Notes: generated from the letters alone by a model not told the origin. DNA of 64,000 nt from Lunularia cruciata (GCA_948567375.1 OX419756.1:43688552-43752551), one strand, 5' to 3'. Shown: positions 11,401-23,075, numbered from the stretch's first letter. Numbers and translations: made by a program.

Positions 11401-12212
11401 GGCTGCTAAATGAAACTTTCGCTACAGCGTATGAAAGTAAGTCGCTTCCTTGAAGCATAAATAGTTGGATATAGAACTCCGACCGACGTATGCACTGTAA
11501 TGAACGTGTTGAGACGGATACATTAGAAATGCTAAAATTCTAAATGACGAGATGGAGGTGACTTGTAGACGCTTACGCGCAGTTTTCTGCCTAATGTACG
11601 GAGCTGCATACAGTATTGCCACTACTGATGTACGGAATCTTCTTTATCTGTGTGACAGGCATTCAAGATATGAAAACAAACAAGGGGCTGGCCTTGGTTG
11701 ATATAGTGAAAGAACTCCTGGCGTAATACTCTAGCTTGAGCATGACAATGTTTATTCTGAGTAACTCCAGAAAGAAGAAATTTTGTTTGCAGAACTTAGG
11801 TTTCAGATCAAGTTATGTTGGTCGTTATCCAGTATTTCCAACGAATGGCATCTAGTCTGCTCTCAAACTGACGTAAAGTAGTTTTGAACTGCAGGTTCGT
11901 TTTTGAAATATCCATGCCACTGGAAATCAGGGTGCAAGTTGTCGAAGCTCTTGCCGATATTGAGTATTGAACTAAAACTTCATTGTGGTTGTTGCCATCC
12001 CTTTAGTTTGCCTTTCTGAATAAAGGGGATGGAAAGAATATGCGTTGGCTTGTAAAGTGGGAAGAGTATTCAAGTGCTGACACTATTTCAATGTTCGCTT
12101 ATGATCTTACAGGTACAGACTGGCCTTCGGAACAAGTGAAAAGTTGCAACTCGGAGCCCTCATCAGTGCCTTCACTCACGCGCGGGTTGCTTTGGTAGCA
12201 GTGGCACAGTAA
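5449..12212 (+). CDS. RFC3: replication factor C subunit 3 (human RFC5 / yeast Rfc3 type), clamp-loader ATPase
   Basis: Nine exons: 5449-5665, 6274-6490, 6786-6865, 7020-7179, 10451-10532, 11307-11436, 11659-11722, 11895-11963 and 12113-12212. All phases join, giving 372 residues against about 370 in plant RFC3. RFC opens the PCNA ring and loads it at primer ends in the nucleus. RFC box II VEKYRP is at 52-57, Walker A GPPGTGKT at 89-96, Walker B LIILDEAD at 152-159 and sensor 1 near 181-187 (RFCLICN). The SRC arginine-finger motif is at 198-200, sensor-2-like [11 protein letters not shown] lies near 242-252, and the C-terminal collar domain is complete to [13 protein letters not shown] chose the ATG at 5449 because it has a good context and family-like N-terminal length; the frame stays open upstream to about 5365 without another ATG. 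The 3.27-kb fourth intron is the oddity. No break is seen, so the gene looks functional. Confidence 0.95.
7180..10450 (+). repeat. 3.27-kb RFC3 intron 4 built from diverged internal repeats
   Basis: This intron is 4 to 20 times longer than the other RFC3 introns and is pyrimidine-rich on the sense strand. Several modules recur at low identity. The GCGTCGGTTCTGTCC module is at about 7313 and 10225. The GCGTCCATAGCGCTTG module is at about 8013 and 9295, with a weaker form near 9955. A module with GGCACTG..GATGAAGT is at about 9210 and 9865, with a relative at 7465. Palindrome cores CCGTTC-NNN-GAACGG are at 7962, 8575 and 9793, with degenerate forms at 7344 and 10258. No transposase, LTR pair or target duplication was found. 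Intron 5 carries two more palindromes (10711 and 11004). Confidence 0.65.
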
Positions 12213-13482
12213 GCTCTGAGATATTAAACTTCATTGGAGTGAATCTTGTCGAATGGCTGACCTATCGGAATTAATTTGCAGCGAATCATTTTCGCAAGGA
12301 GTGCCAGTAGCTTCATGCGGGCAAAAGCTTAGATGGGCCTCGTTGCAGACGGTACTGTAAGTTGCAGGTTGTTTCCTGATGTAGGCACACTCGCTTGAGA
12401 GTAAGTTCACCAGCAAATCGGTGCAATAAGCCTGCTGGGCGAAGAGAGAGTCCTACCATAGTAACGCGGTAGACGGGATTTGACAGCACCAGCATCGTTG
12501 CATTCACTGTGAGCAAAAGTTGAGATACTAGCTTGATTTATTCGAGATAGACAAAACTAAAGGATTACCCCACCTAGACACGCGCAGGCTAGTTCTGTAT
12601 GGAAAACCATGTTCAATTTCAAGGCCGCGTAATTCCTTCATTCGGCTTGTCGGAGAACAGAAGAAGGGTCAAGTGATCCAGGACCCGATCATAAAGTCTT
12701 GACTAAACTTCCTAGGATATCGTGTTCTTCGTTTACAGCCACCTGATCTCAGGGTTGGATTGCCATCAAGCATGCTGATCTGCTTACCACAGAGAGAAAT
12801 ATGTACCTCACTGATAGATCAGGGGACGGCTCCTTTCATGCACCTGTGGGTGGGTGAGCCAAGCCTAGTATTTAGAGAGTAGTATGATCAAGTCACGGAG
12901 CTGTGTGATCTCTGAAGTGGATAACAATTGAGGTGTCTCTGTTGCAGACCATTTCTGGATCCCATCTTGGAGATCAAGTCATATGCTTCTATCCAACATT
13001 ACAGATGAAATGATTTATGTGGACCTGCTGGTGTCACCTAGATGGAAACAAGGGTAATTCTTTAATCTTGTTCATCCTAATCGTAGTCCTAGGAGGTTCC
13101 AGTTCCGTGTGATACAGTCCTCTCACAAAATGCGAATGATCAAGTAGTAGATGAAGACTCACTTGGGTGCTCACTCTGTAGCACTAACCTCACAACCCTT
13201 CGTCAACGCACTCCTTTCCTCGATCTGGCAGAGTAATTCTCTCAGGATATGATTCTTCTTTAGGCAATCTGTTCTTCTCATTATAACAATGAGCGATTTT
13301 CAGGAAATATATCAGGGATACTTGTGTCCTGAAACTTGAACCTAACTCTCGGTGAACGGAATTGATCCGCAAGCTGATAATTTTTTTACGTGATTTACAT
13401 TATTTCATTCATATCAGTGTGAGACCAGTTTAACAGAGAAAAGAAGGGCTCTCTGCTGCAAGAGACTCGAGTACAAGAGTAA
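12213..13482. other. RFC3 3' region and intergenic spacer
   Basis: Holds the RFC3 3' untranslated region, whose length is not determinable here, and spacer DNA. Reading frames are short, on both strands, and show no recognisable domain. No tRNA or other structured RNA gene was seen. Confidence 0.5.
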
Positions 13483-13689
13483 ATGTTCACGACCACCAAT
13501 ATGTTGAGAATCCCGGCCCTGACTGTCGCATGTCTTGTGGTCCAGGTTCTCTTCAATGAGGTCTGTCTCGCAAGGTCAAGTGAGGAGACCTCAATTGACA
13601 ATGAGTCAATTGTCTCTTCCGTTCACCGACGTCCCCCCCTGAGAGAACTCTCCAAGTCTGTCCATGAGGAATCGAGAAACTTCACTTGA
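13483..13689 (+). CDS. candidate small secreted peptide precursor (68 residues)
   Basis: A single-exon frame from ATG 13483 to TGA 13689. The N-terminus resembles a secretory signal: M1-N6, then the hydrophobic stretch IPALTVACLVVQVLF, with a plausible cleavage after CLA near residue 30. The remaining 38 or so residues are polar, with an acidic front (SSEETSIDNES) and a basic, proline-containing tail (HRRPPLREL). This outline fits plant peptide-hormone precursors, but I recognise no CLE, CEP, IDA, PSY, RALF or phytosulfokine motif and there is no cysteine pattern. It could be a chance frame between RFC3 and the WDR25-like gene. No function is assigned. Confidence 0.25.
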   Translation: MFTTTNMLRIPALTVACLVVQVLFNEVCLARSSEETSIDNESIVSSVHRRPPLRELSKSVHEESRNFT

Positions 13690-14396
13690 CTAGTTTAAAG
13701 AAATAATTTGAGCTTGAATGATGTAACACAAGGTAGACAGAAAAACAACTTGCTCTTAACCACTAACAAATCAAAATCTTCAAATCCGTATCTTCCAAAA
13801 CTAAACTGTTCTACAAGTCATGGTACTTCCGGTTGTACTCATGTGCCTCTGACAATAGTGAAACCCAATTGCAAGAAGTGTACAATTCCATCGACCAGGT
13901 ATCTGCGCGCCATTTCCAGGCTCTTCTATAAATCAATGATGTAAAGAAAGCGAGAGTACACACCTTCACTTCGGTCCAGCCCTGCACAATACCGGTCTAA
14001 AGTCACTTTCCCAACCTACAGAGCCCATTCAACATCTCTCTGTTCTGATCAACAAAACGGAAGTGATGCAATCGTCGATTATGCAACGCTTCAACAAACT
14101 GAGGGAAGGGTTCGTGTAGATGCTACACAGCCAAATTGCTTCACAAGGAATACTAAAGCTTATCTCAGAGACCCATGAGGATATCAGCCCACTCGAGGGG
14201 AGGGAGTGATGTGGTTCGTTGCAACTGGGGCAACATTCTAAGTCAATTGCACGTCTTTCCACTCGGTGCTGCCTTTTGCCAAAAGTTTGTCCAAGTCATT
14301 GTCGAGCTGCATAGACGAAGAGCCGCATCACATCCGTTGTAGACTTTATTGGGACAGTGTAGCGGAATGGAGCGATGATCAGATTCGTCCGAGACA
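13690..14396. other. spacer and promoter of the WDR25-like gene
   Basis: No gene or repeat was recognised. A 77-codon minus-strand frame (14029-14262) lacks any domain signal. The 3' half probably contains the promoter and leader of the downstream gene. Confidence 0.4.
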
Positions 14397-17032
14397 ATGG
14401 AAGCACTAGCTGCCGCTTATGATTCAAGCACCGACGACGAGGAGTATCGACCTGATGGCGAAGGCAAAGAAGAAGAACGCGAGCAGCGGCGTCAATCGGA
14501 GCAAAGGGAAGGAAAGCGAAGGAGAATGGTGGATTTCGGTTTTGACTCAAAAACTCAATATCATTTTCCAGAAACTGTAAGTGCTGCTGCTGGACGATTT
14601 GCGACTTCTCGCAGCAACAGTGTTGAGGAGGGCAGTATTCAGCAGGTCAAATCCGCTGTTCCTGTGTGGCCATCTGGCCGGTACGTCCCAAAACGAGAGA
14701 GAGCTGCTGCCGCTGCTGCTTTAGCTGACTCTACGCTCTCACAATCATCGTCGTCGGTCATCCGATCACCTGGTTCATTTTTCTTTGCCTTCCACCAGGC
14801 TCCTCTCAATTCAGTCGTAATAAATATAGTGCACTCAACACCTCTTTCCGAAACTTTTGTGGGCAGTAGAAATTACGCCAAATCTGCTGCCACCTTGACA
14901 GAAACCATTTCTCTGTCTTCGTTCACCTGTGCTTTGAGCTGCGACTAAACAAAGCTGAATCGCAAGTATTCTTGGCTCCCTACTGATCATTCCTGAGGAG
15001 GCACAAAAGACAAATAATGACATTCTTGGGGATGAGTAATAAAGACTGTTCTGCTCTAGCTTGAAGAACAATCATAATGGATCTGTTGATATCTTTTGGG
15101 TCATCCTTACGCATTTGTCATAACCAAGATGATTGATGGAGCAGCAAATTTTTCTTTACTTCCTCCGAACCTATACTTCGCAATTACGGTTGTGAAGCCA
15201 GCATCCACTTAAGAACACTTTATATTAGTTTCTCATGGAGGCCGACTACTTAAGTAAGTAGTGGTTAGTACTAATGACAGTGTTCCTTTTGTTGAAGGCT
15301 ACACCATCTTGCGCGATGTCCTCAACAAACTGTTGCTGAATTCGATGCTTCTGACTCTTGATCCAGGAGCGAAAGACATTTTAAGTGCAGCGTTACCAGA
15401 TCAGATACGGAGGAAGCTAGAGAATATCGATCCGCACGCAACCAGCTTCAACCGCCTTCCAAAAGGTGTTAGCGTAATAGAAGGTCACAAGAAGGGCATC
15501 AATGCCGTACGGTGGTCTCCAACTCATGGTAAGCTCATCTGACATCTGGAATTAGTAGCATTTGCATTTTCTATTTTGTAAACACGTCTCGGGAAAACAT
15601 TCTTTGGTGCCTTTCTGTAAGTCTGCAAGCAGACTTTCACTTAAGTTCAAATTCTAGTAGCTAAATTTCTCTGTCAAGCTCTGGTCTTTCCACTCGAGCT
15701 AATCCCATACTTCAAGACTCAAGCTGAAGAGTCCAATTTTCTGAAGATTCTCAGAAGATGCGCTTCTGATGAAGTAGCAGCCCTGTGTTCTGGTGATTTC
15801 TGTCAATTCACTAATCATTAAATCCACTGCTGAACTAAGTTGGTATCATAGCCGAAATTAAGCAACGAATTGACTTCTTACCCTACAAGCTTTCACGAGT
15901 GTTAGCTTTTCTGTTTAGATAGCATAAACCCTTCTCCTTTGTTGTTCAGCTTCTCTACTCGCATCAGCCGGAATGGATCACTTGGTCCGCATCTGGAACG
16001 TTTGGAATGCTTCAGGGCAGCAGATGGTACAAACCCTGAGTTCTCACTCTGCAGCGGTAAAGGATATACAATGGTCAATAGATGGTAAGTGTGTTCTAAG
16101 TTGTGGCTATGACAAGACAGCTAGGCTTACAGATGTTGAGTATGGATCGGAAATCAAAGTCTTCTCAGACAACGAGCAGTACATGAATGTTGTCAGATTC
16201 CACCCCTTTGAAGAGGGAATTTTCTTAAGTGGAGGGTCGAATGGCACCCTGAAATCATGGGACATCAGGAGTGGCAAAGTTGTAAAGGAGTTCGCCAAGA
16301 GCCTCGGACAGATACTGGACTTGGATTACAATAGAGATGGCAAGAGATTTGTGTCGACGTCGGATATTGCCAAGCGAAATGCCAGTGATAGAGCCATTCT
16401 TGTGTGGGATTATGACAGACAAATTCCCCTTTCGAACCAGGTACGAGCTCGTACTGTCCAACTCCCTGTGCTGTCTTTAAGATTCAAATATTGAACCAGG
16501 ACTCATAACCTGAATTTGATAAAGCCACTCATTGTGTCGATCTCTCTCCAGAGTAGGTAAAGGCATTGTGGCAGTTGTTACTTGAATGCAAGAAGGTACT
16601 AACCTCTTTCATTTCAGTCGTTACTTGAATGCAAGAAGGTATTAATCTATTTCATTTCAGGTTTATCTTGAAGCCTACACGTGCCCTTGTGTGCGCTACC
16701 ATCCTTTTGAGGAGACCTTTATCGCTCAATCCAATGCCAGCTATATCGCTATATTTTCTGGTCGACCACCATTCAAGATGAACAGGTACAAACGGTTTGA
16801 AGGACATCAAGTCTCAGCAAACCGTATTCAGTGTAATTTCAGCCCGGATGGGGCATTCGTTGTGACAGGTTCTGCTGGTGGATCGGTGTACTTCTACAGC
16901 TATAGGTCATCCAAACTTCTCAAGAAGTTCGACAGTCATCGCCAAGTCTGCACAGATGTTTCTTTTCATCCTGTCCTACCCTCGGTGCTGGCGTCTTGCG
17001 GTTGGGACGGAGTAATAACACTATATGAATAA
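14397..17032 (+). CDS. WDR25: WDR25-like WD40-repeat protein
   Basis: Predicted about 466 residues. Exons 15367-15528, 15950-16440 and 16661-17032 are well supported. Exon 1 starts at ATG 14397 and probably ends near 14772, which joins in phase (..SPG-AKDIL..) but uses a weak GTTCAT donor; an alternative exon 2 start near 15300 is also in phase. The acidic, low-complexity N-terminus contains the family motif GRYVPKRER (94-102). The C-terminal 290 residues are WD40 blades, for example VRIWNVW, SWDIRSGK and VWDYDRQIPLSNQ, followed by VYLEAYTCPCVRYHP and FEGHQVSANRIQCNFSPDG. Similarity is to vertebrate WDR25 and Arabidopsis At5g54520 (about 457 residues), relatives of the spliceosome factor CDC40/PRP17. 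Its molecular role is not established; a scaffold function is inferred. Intron 3 ends in a duplicated acceptor (16577-16660). Confidence 0.88.
16577..16660 (+). repeat. tandemly duplicated 3' splice site in WDR25-like intron 3
   Basis: A 41-bp block (16577-16617) is repeated at 16620-16660, a 43-bp period with few differences. Each copy ends in TTTCATTTCAG, so there are two intact polypyrimidine-AG acceptors. The downstream AG at 16660 keeps the reading frame. The upstream AG at 16617 would add 43 nt, shift the frame and meet a TGA after about 17 codons. Confidence 0.9.
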
Positions 17033-18247
17033 AACTCGGAATGATCTTTGGCTGATATCCACTGTGTGCTTTCAACCTTCCTCTTGCTTCCGAAGGATAT
17101 CTATCTGTATATATAGTCAAATGCTCAGATGGCTTTTCGAGTTGCAGTACACTTTAGACGTAATCAAAACATCTGGGTTAAAAGCAAACATCGGCAATGG
17201 AAGCTAGATTCCCTCTCGATGGATTGCTACCATTTACCAGACCATGATCTCCATTGTCTACCTTTAGGAAAATGGTGCACTTTTGGGGACGGTCTAAGTT
17301 TGACCAGAAGAGGATCACTTTAAAATGCGGTTTTGAATGTACTCAGAACGGAGCAAACGTGTAACATCATCAGAAAGAGTTAGCAGCAACCTCACGGAGG
17401 AGGTAACTTGCATGGATGGGAGTTAATTGCTTTAATTCGTAAGGCGGCCACCCAATTCAATTGAAGTTTTAAAATCACACGACATGTGTCCAAATTCTGG
17501 AAAGGTGTTTGTGATGAGTAAGTGAAACCAACCACTGGAGTAAGGGCTGTAGGTTGTATGGAATGGAACTAGTCTAAAAAAGTGATGTGCCAAGTGCTCC
17601 TCACACAGAAGCCCACTTTCGATGATAAGATACATAACTTTCCAGTCGTGTAGCACAGTCCACGTACTCTTTGCTGTGGCGCATCGTTGACGACGGTGCA
17701 ATTCTTCAGCGTTCTTCTGCACCGTAGGTTTGGACCTCGCTCTCAGTAGTAGTAGCAATACTTCTTGGCAGTCCTGCTTGATTTGCCTAAGCAATTGATC
17801 CAAGCGATGATATGCACAAGGAACAAGACAATGGAGATACGACATCTCTTGCGTTGTCTTCCAAAGAGCAAGCTTGCCCAGCCACTTTTAACTGGGCAGC
17901 TTTATCTGCAGATCTTCGTTCGCTTGCCTGCTGTGCTCAGAAGCTAACGGTGTGAATCAAAATGTTGACCACCATCTTAGTAGCTTGGGGGCTTGGAATA
18001 AATCATTCTTTGAACTATTGGGTTGCAACACAGATTGTGATTCACTGCGTCAAATGTGGTCCGTCTGAAACTCAGCTTTCCGATAAAGTCATGATTTTAA
18101 ACGCACCAGTCGCAGAATTTTGTCAGGTTTCAATTAAAGCGAGCAAGGAAGCTATCGACTGTACATTACACGCATACATACATAGTAGTTTCAAAAACAC
18201 AGACAACAGACGTCCGTAGGTAGACGTTGCTGCTGATGCTGCTGTGA
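17033..18247. other. WDR25-like 3' region and spacer
   Basis: No supportable gene. The longest frame is a 137-codon minus-strand stretch (17432-17845) with no domain, no similarity I can name and no coding-like conservation pattern, so it is not annotated as a gene. Confidence 0.45.
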
Positions 18248-18440
18248 GTTAGTTATCGTCTACCTATTAACAGGGTTTAACACAGTTAGTTATCGTCTAC
18301 CTATTACCTATTTCTCATATAGACTCTATTGGGGCTGAGCCCCATGTTACTTTTTTTTGTCTCTCCCTTGTACGGCTTGATGGGGTCTTCCCATCCTTCC
18401 TACGCCGTCGCCCTCTTCATTCCTATTAACAGGATTTAAC
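18248..18440 (-). mobile_element. short dispersed element (copy B) with local direct repeats
   Basis: Bases 18329-18420 are the reverse complement of the element at 4423-4516, with high similarity over CATCAAGCCGTACAAGGGAG and the GGGGCT..AGCCCC end. Just upstream a 22-bp string beginning GTTAGTTATCGTC recurs at about 18248 and 18285. The string CCTATTAACAGG occurs on both sides (about 18263 and 18424), so the insertion sits in locally duplicated DNA. Confidence 0.75.
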
Positions 18441-21400
18441 ATCTACGTTTCTACAGGTCCCACCTCTTCTCTTCTTCACCTCTAGGAGTATCCTTCCCAC
18501 CGACGTAACGACCAATCAAGCAATTCAGGGCCTAAAGGTGTTTTAGTTAGAGTGGGTGCGCGCTATAAGTGGCAGCATAGACGTATCCAGGATCCGCGGA
18601 GGCCCGCAAATATGGCAATCGACCAAACAAGGACAGTCCAGTAGCCCTTCCTAGCTTTGATCAGAAGCTAGAAAGCTTCTTGTCATGCTACCGTGAGCAC
18701 TTTCTTTGCATGGCTGTGTTGGTCCCGGTCGTGGAGGCTAGTGACAGTCAGACCGCATTCTTCCGTTTATACAACTAACCATTGATATCTCTCTCTCTCT
18801 CTCTCTTCTCTCTCTCAGTTAGATGTTTAATTTGTAAGAATAACCGGAGGCAGGCAAGGCAGGCAGAAAAGAATTAGTTTTTTCGCATGTGTTGGTCGGG
18901 AGACATATGCTGAACAGTAGCAGTACAGTCGGTGATTTGGTGGGGAGGAGTGAGAAGCCAAGCGAGAGCGAGAAAAAAGTATGGTTGTTAATGAAGTGAC
19001 GAGCACGCGAACCGAGCTGCTTTTCCCTAAGGAAGTGGATTACTGCATGCATGAACTGAGGAGGGAGTACTGTTGAGTTAAGCCGATTGGGGACGTATTC
19101 TTACTCCTTGTTGCTGCTTAGGTCGGGAACGCCCCCATCATTAGACTCATCCAACGCAATACTTTACTACTGTACACTACACTACACCGACAGCAGATAC
19201 CCCATAAGTAGGGGAACATTCGCAGAGTGAGTGAGTGAGTGGTGGGACGACCAGGCAAGCCCAGACTCTCCCCGAGATCCATCTACTGTATTATATGTAC
19301 ACTTGACCACAACTGTCTTTCTCTCAAGAGTCCGTGTCATCCCGGCCCAGGTAAATCCCAACTTTGGTGACCCTGGCAAGCCACCACTTACTCCACATCG
19401 AAGGCGACATGTCTCCCTCCCTCCCCACCGACCCAAGAGGTAAAACGATGGCATTATGCCGTGCCATATATCGTCGTGAAATGCCCCTGCCTGTGTCTGG
19501 GGACTGATCTTAGAGACCTCTTTAGTTTTTCCCCTAGCCCGGCAGTGATGGTTATTGCTGTACGTCGAGCCAAATCAGAACACCTAATGGGGAAGGAATG
19601 AAGGAGCTGGTCATTTCAGTCGGAGGAGGGACATACACAGTGGCGTAGTACAGTTGCAGTCGCAGCAGTGTGCCGTGACTGTCACCCATCACCCATGCCC
19701 TTACAGCACCTACGAGAGCTACAATAGGCGATCCCCGTAGCACTGGGTATCCTCGCTCTCTCTCGCTTTCAGGCAATCGCCCAATGGAGTATCGTCTCGA
19801 TTGTCGCCAGAATGACTTCAAACGCTTCTTCTATGTGGCAGGCAGGGGAAAAGGAATCAAACAAAGTAGAAGACGCAGGAGCAGGAGGAGCAGAAGCACT
19901 GGCCGTTTCCTGCCGCATTGGGGGAGAGCAATCTACGCATTGGTCTTTCGCTTTTCTCCCAGAATTATACTAATTTAGTTGTGTATTTTCTCAAAAAGTT
20001 GAAATAGTCGTACGCTCCTACTTTCTTCTGCTTCGCGGTCGCATTGCCATCTGCGCTTCCCTCGTGGCGGAGTTGGCAATGAATCCATCCTAAACAAACT
20101 GGTCAAAGTATGCCTCCTATACTCTCTGGTCAAAGCCCAGCTTTGAACGCTGTCAATCTACACTGCCATAGCTTCAGTGCATCGGAACGCGTCCCCTTAT
20201 TCTGACCTATTACTGTAGTGCTGCAGTATGAGCCTATCAACATCAGTCCAACGGGTCAAGGAGATTACGTCGTGGTCGTGCCTGTGGGGCTGCTTTCCTC
20301 CTTCCTTACGTCATGGTGTTTGGCCCTGACCGGCCAGCTACCGTATCGTAGCTCATTGATCTTCGGCCTAATCTTGGCGTGGCAAGTGAGCTACAAAAGA
20401 TAAGGAGAACAATAGCGCAGCAAATGACAAAGAAAAAACAAACAATGCCAATCACAAGAAGCTTCTAGTTTAAATTGGTAGGTCAGCTATAAGAAGAACA
20501 ACCTAAAAGTAACATAAGATCGTGCTCAGTCATGGTCGAGGTTTACACGTAATTTAGGTGTGTCCAGAGAGGAGAGATTCGGAAACGAGGAACAGAGGAA
20601 CGAACCTATGCAACATGATCTCTGTGTTCCGGATATGATCACTGTTTACTGTTGTACTCTTCCTCTTAAAAGATACCGGCAGCTCATATACCATCATGAT
20701 CTCGACAGGCAGTCAAAGGACAGTCAACGACACTGCAGGAACGTGGCCTGCAGTTCCGATGATGGATTGAACTCCTTCTTGTGAAGTAGAGCCATGGGCA
20801 AAGAAAGGATTGCAATTCGCCAAGAGAGGCAAAGCTAAAGCTGAAACATCTACTTTGTTAAATAAATAGATAGACAGACATGTTTCTCGGTGAAAGGAGA
20901 GAAAATACACGAATTATCCATGAAAGATCTTAATATATTCCCAAATATATGACAGTGAGAGTTGGAAAAGGAGTTCCGGTGAATCGACCCATTACATATA
21001 TTAGTGTGGACAGTGTCATTTAATGTGGGTGTCTGGTCTCAAGTAAGTCCCCGATAACTGGGATCTTGCTTGACCTACATGAGGTTTAGCGACCGATGTA
21101 TGCATGCTATGTTGGCTTAATCGAAATTCAACTAAGTCGACAGCGTAAAAATGATATTGATGGTGATGACCTAAAACCGGGCCTGCTCGTTGATAAGGCT
21201 CAAACAGAAGTCTTGCTGATGGCCAACCTAATCTTGATGAAGTTGAAGTGTTCATAGATGTCCACAACGCTTCGTGAAGTTGGTGATGACTTAAAAACAG
21301 AGTCTGCTGTTCAACGTTCGGAAACTCGTTGATTGCGTTTACGAACTTGGCCTTCTGAGCGGAATAACCCCCAGGGCCAGGGGAATTCATGAAATCTGCA

Positions 21401-22199
21401 CAACCGAAGCTCTCATCCAGGTTCGTCCAAATGCAAACCTTTCCTGTATGTACAATGACCCACAACACAAATTCTCTCGTCTCGGCAATGACTGCAGTAA
21501 GTGCTTCAATGTCGCTGTAGAGTTAAGACACCCACTCATCTTTGAGGTGCCTTTCCTCCCCCTTCCCGACGAGGAACTCGAGCCTAAATTTCCCCGTCGA
21601 TAATACTGTACAGAGCAAACTTGTGGCAGCTACGGTGTCCAATTTCCTCCCTCGACGCAGACGTTTAACTGCTCTTTTTTGGTCTTTTAGTGATGGACCC
21701 TGATTGGTAAACTCTAGAGTTGTAGAATCTTTTCCTCATGATAATCCAGTTCAACCTGGAGGTGGAAGCTGCCTGCTCTCGAACGACACCACGTGCGTTG
21801 TGCTCTACAACATGAACTTCCGCTTCCACTTCTTGGCGACATAGACATGATCTTCAAAGTTCAAAAGGCTTAACTGTGTTCGTCGCTCGATCATTCAGGG
21901 CGGGCCTCCAACAACTTTGATTAGACAGTTCTCCAATCCCGCTTGCACCTTTGAGAGAGGCACGAAACCGACCCTATATCACGTTCGATGTCATAGCCCC
22001 CTGATGAGATGTCTGACCTGGCGGTAAAGAAATAAAAGGCTTTAACGCTTGTGACGTGATGTAAAGACGTCGAAATGAATCTCGGGCGGACATGAGGCGA
22101 GAGAATGAGAGAGGGCGAGAGTGCAAGAGTTCGAGGATCTCCAATTGTCGAAATCAGAGCACTTCATAGAATTACAAGAAGAATAAATGCCTGCACTGC
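18441..22199. other. intergenic region, moderately GC-rich
   Basis: No supportable gene. There is a CT microsatellite at about 18789-18817 and a GAGT run at about 19224-19240. A 150-codon minus-strand frame (21016-21468) lacks a recognisable domain. The minus-strand gene's 3' untranslated region lies just below 22200. The balanced composition and lack of transposon similarity set this stretch apart from the AT-rich blocks further right. Confidence 0.45.
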
Positions 22200-23075
22200 T
22201 TAGTTGACTGCTTGCACTCTTCTTGAGGGGACCTGCTGCATCACCATCGGGAACAACTCCGTATAGACCACAGGACTTGCAGGCCCTTGAGGCTTCGCTT
22301 GTAGCTCCTTTTCCGTCTTCTTGGTCGATTTCTTCTTGTCTCCTTTGATTTTCTTCTTGGGAGCTGCGACTGTGGTCGGGGGTGTTGACAAGAGCGGTAC
22401 GACTGCGGCTTCTTTTATTGAAGCTTTTGGGCTAACCACCGCGCTTTCTGGCTCAGAAGGTCTACTATCCTCTGCATAAGTATCCTCCCAGTTGTGAATT
22501 CGTTGCTTTTTGGACCTAGACACTGCCACGACCTCCTGAATCGTTTCGAGCTTTGGCTTCCAAGAGTTGCTTCTAGTTAGAAGCTGATCCGTGTAAAGTG
22601 ATCGCAGATCCGGACTCGAGTAGCTCACGGGAGGTGTTCTCCTGCCAGCGACCCCAACCTCGGATAGAAGATGATTCAGATCATCTCCTTTTATTGTTAC
22701 TCTTGTCACCATCGAATTGGCTTGGTTCTGGATCTCAAACTTCGCTTGAGCCAACTGCTGAATTGCATTCACTGCTCTCGCGGGTTTGTTGCCAGGAGCG
22801 TCTGTTGCCTCTGGAGTGAGTATCCCCTGAAATTTATCATATGGGAGCAAGTAGTACAAACGACCCGCTTCCAGCTCGATCTCCGCTGACAGCATAGACT
22901 TCTTGTTGATATTTGTAAGCGCTGATGAATGACAAACGAAGTGATTTGGATGCTCCATCATCAGTTCCGCAACGACCACTGAACGGCGGAACTCCTCCAG
23001 CTTCCCATCGGGATGTACCACCTTGACGCTCAGCTTGGATACATCTGGCGACACACATGACGCGAAGTTGCCCAT
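22200..23075 (-). CDS. DUF4228/PADRE-domain protein, predicted N-myristoylated
   Basis: Single-exon gene encoding 291 residues, starting at the ATG complementary to 23073-23075; an in-frame TAA lies just upstream. The N-terminus MGNFASC fits N-myristoylation at Gly2, with Cys7 available for palmitoylation. This is typical of plant DUF4228 (PADRE) proteins and points to membrane association. The conserved core runs from LSVKVVHPDGKLEEFR (residues 15-30) through FVCHSSAL to GRLYYLLPYDKFQ (71-83). The C-terminal half is low-complexity, with Pro/Ser-rich and Lys-rich stretches (PKKKIKGDKKKSTKK, roughly 240-260). Family members are often induced by pathogens or abiotic stress, but biochemical function is unknown. 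The long C-terminal tail makes it larger than many angiosperm members. The gene appears intact. Confidence 0.9.
   Translation of the reverse strand: MGNFASCVSPDVSKLSVKVVHPDGKLEEFRRSVVVAELMMEHPNHFVCHSSALTNINKKSMLSAEIELEAGRLYYLLPYDKFQGILTPEATDAPGNKPARAVNAIQQLAQAKFEIQNQANSMVTRVTIKGDDLNHLLSEVGVAGRRTPPVSYSSPDLRSLYTDQLLTRSNSWKPKLETIQEVVAVSRSKKQRIHNWEDTYAEDSRPSEPESAVVSPKASIKEAAVVPLLSTPPTTVAAPKKKIKGDKKKSTKKTEKELQAKPQGPASPVVYTELFPMVMQQVPSRRVQAVN

Noticed and set aside
14773-14948. Continuation of WDR25-like exon 1 to a TGA at 14948
   Set aside because: Residues after about codon 125 lose similarity to the family, and the later exons join in phase if an intron starts near 14773.
17432-17845. 137-codon minus-strand frame downstream of the WDR25-like gene
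   Set aside because: No domain, signal peptide or known similarity. The length is within chance for this composition.
19221-19245. Pairing between the GAGT run here and the ACTC run at 24745-24773
   Set aside because: Both are simple microsatellites, and complementary simple repeats at a distance are expected by chance.
21016-21468. 150-codon minus-strand frame
   Set aside because: No recognisable domain and no splice partner found. It might be part of an untranslated transcript but cannot be supported.
22598-23058. Plus-strand and alternate-frame stretches over the DUF4228 gene
   Set aside because: They are shadows of the conserved minus-strand frame.
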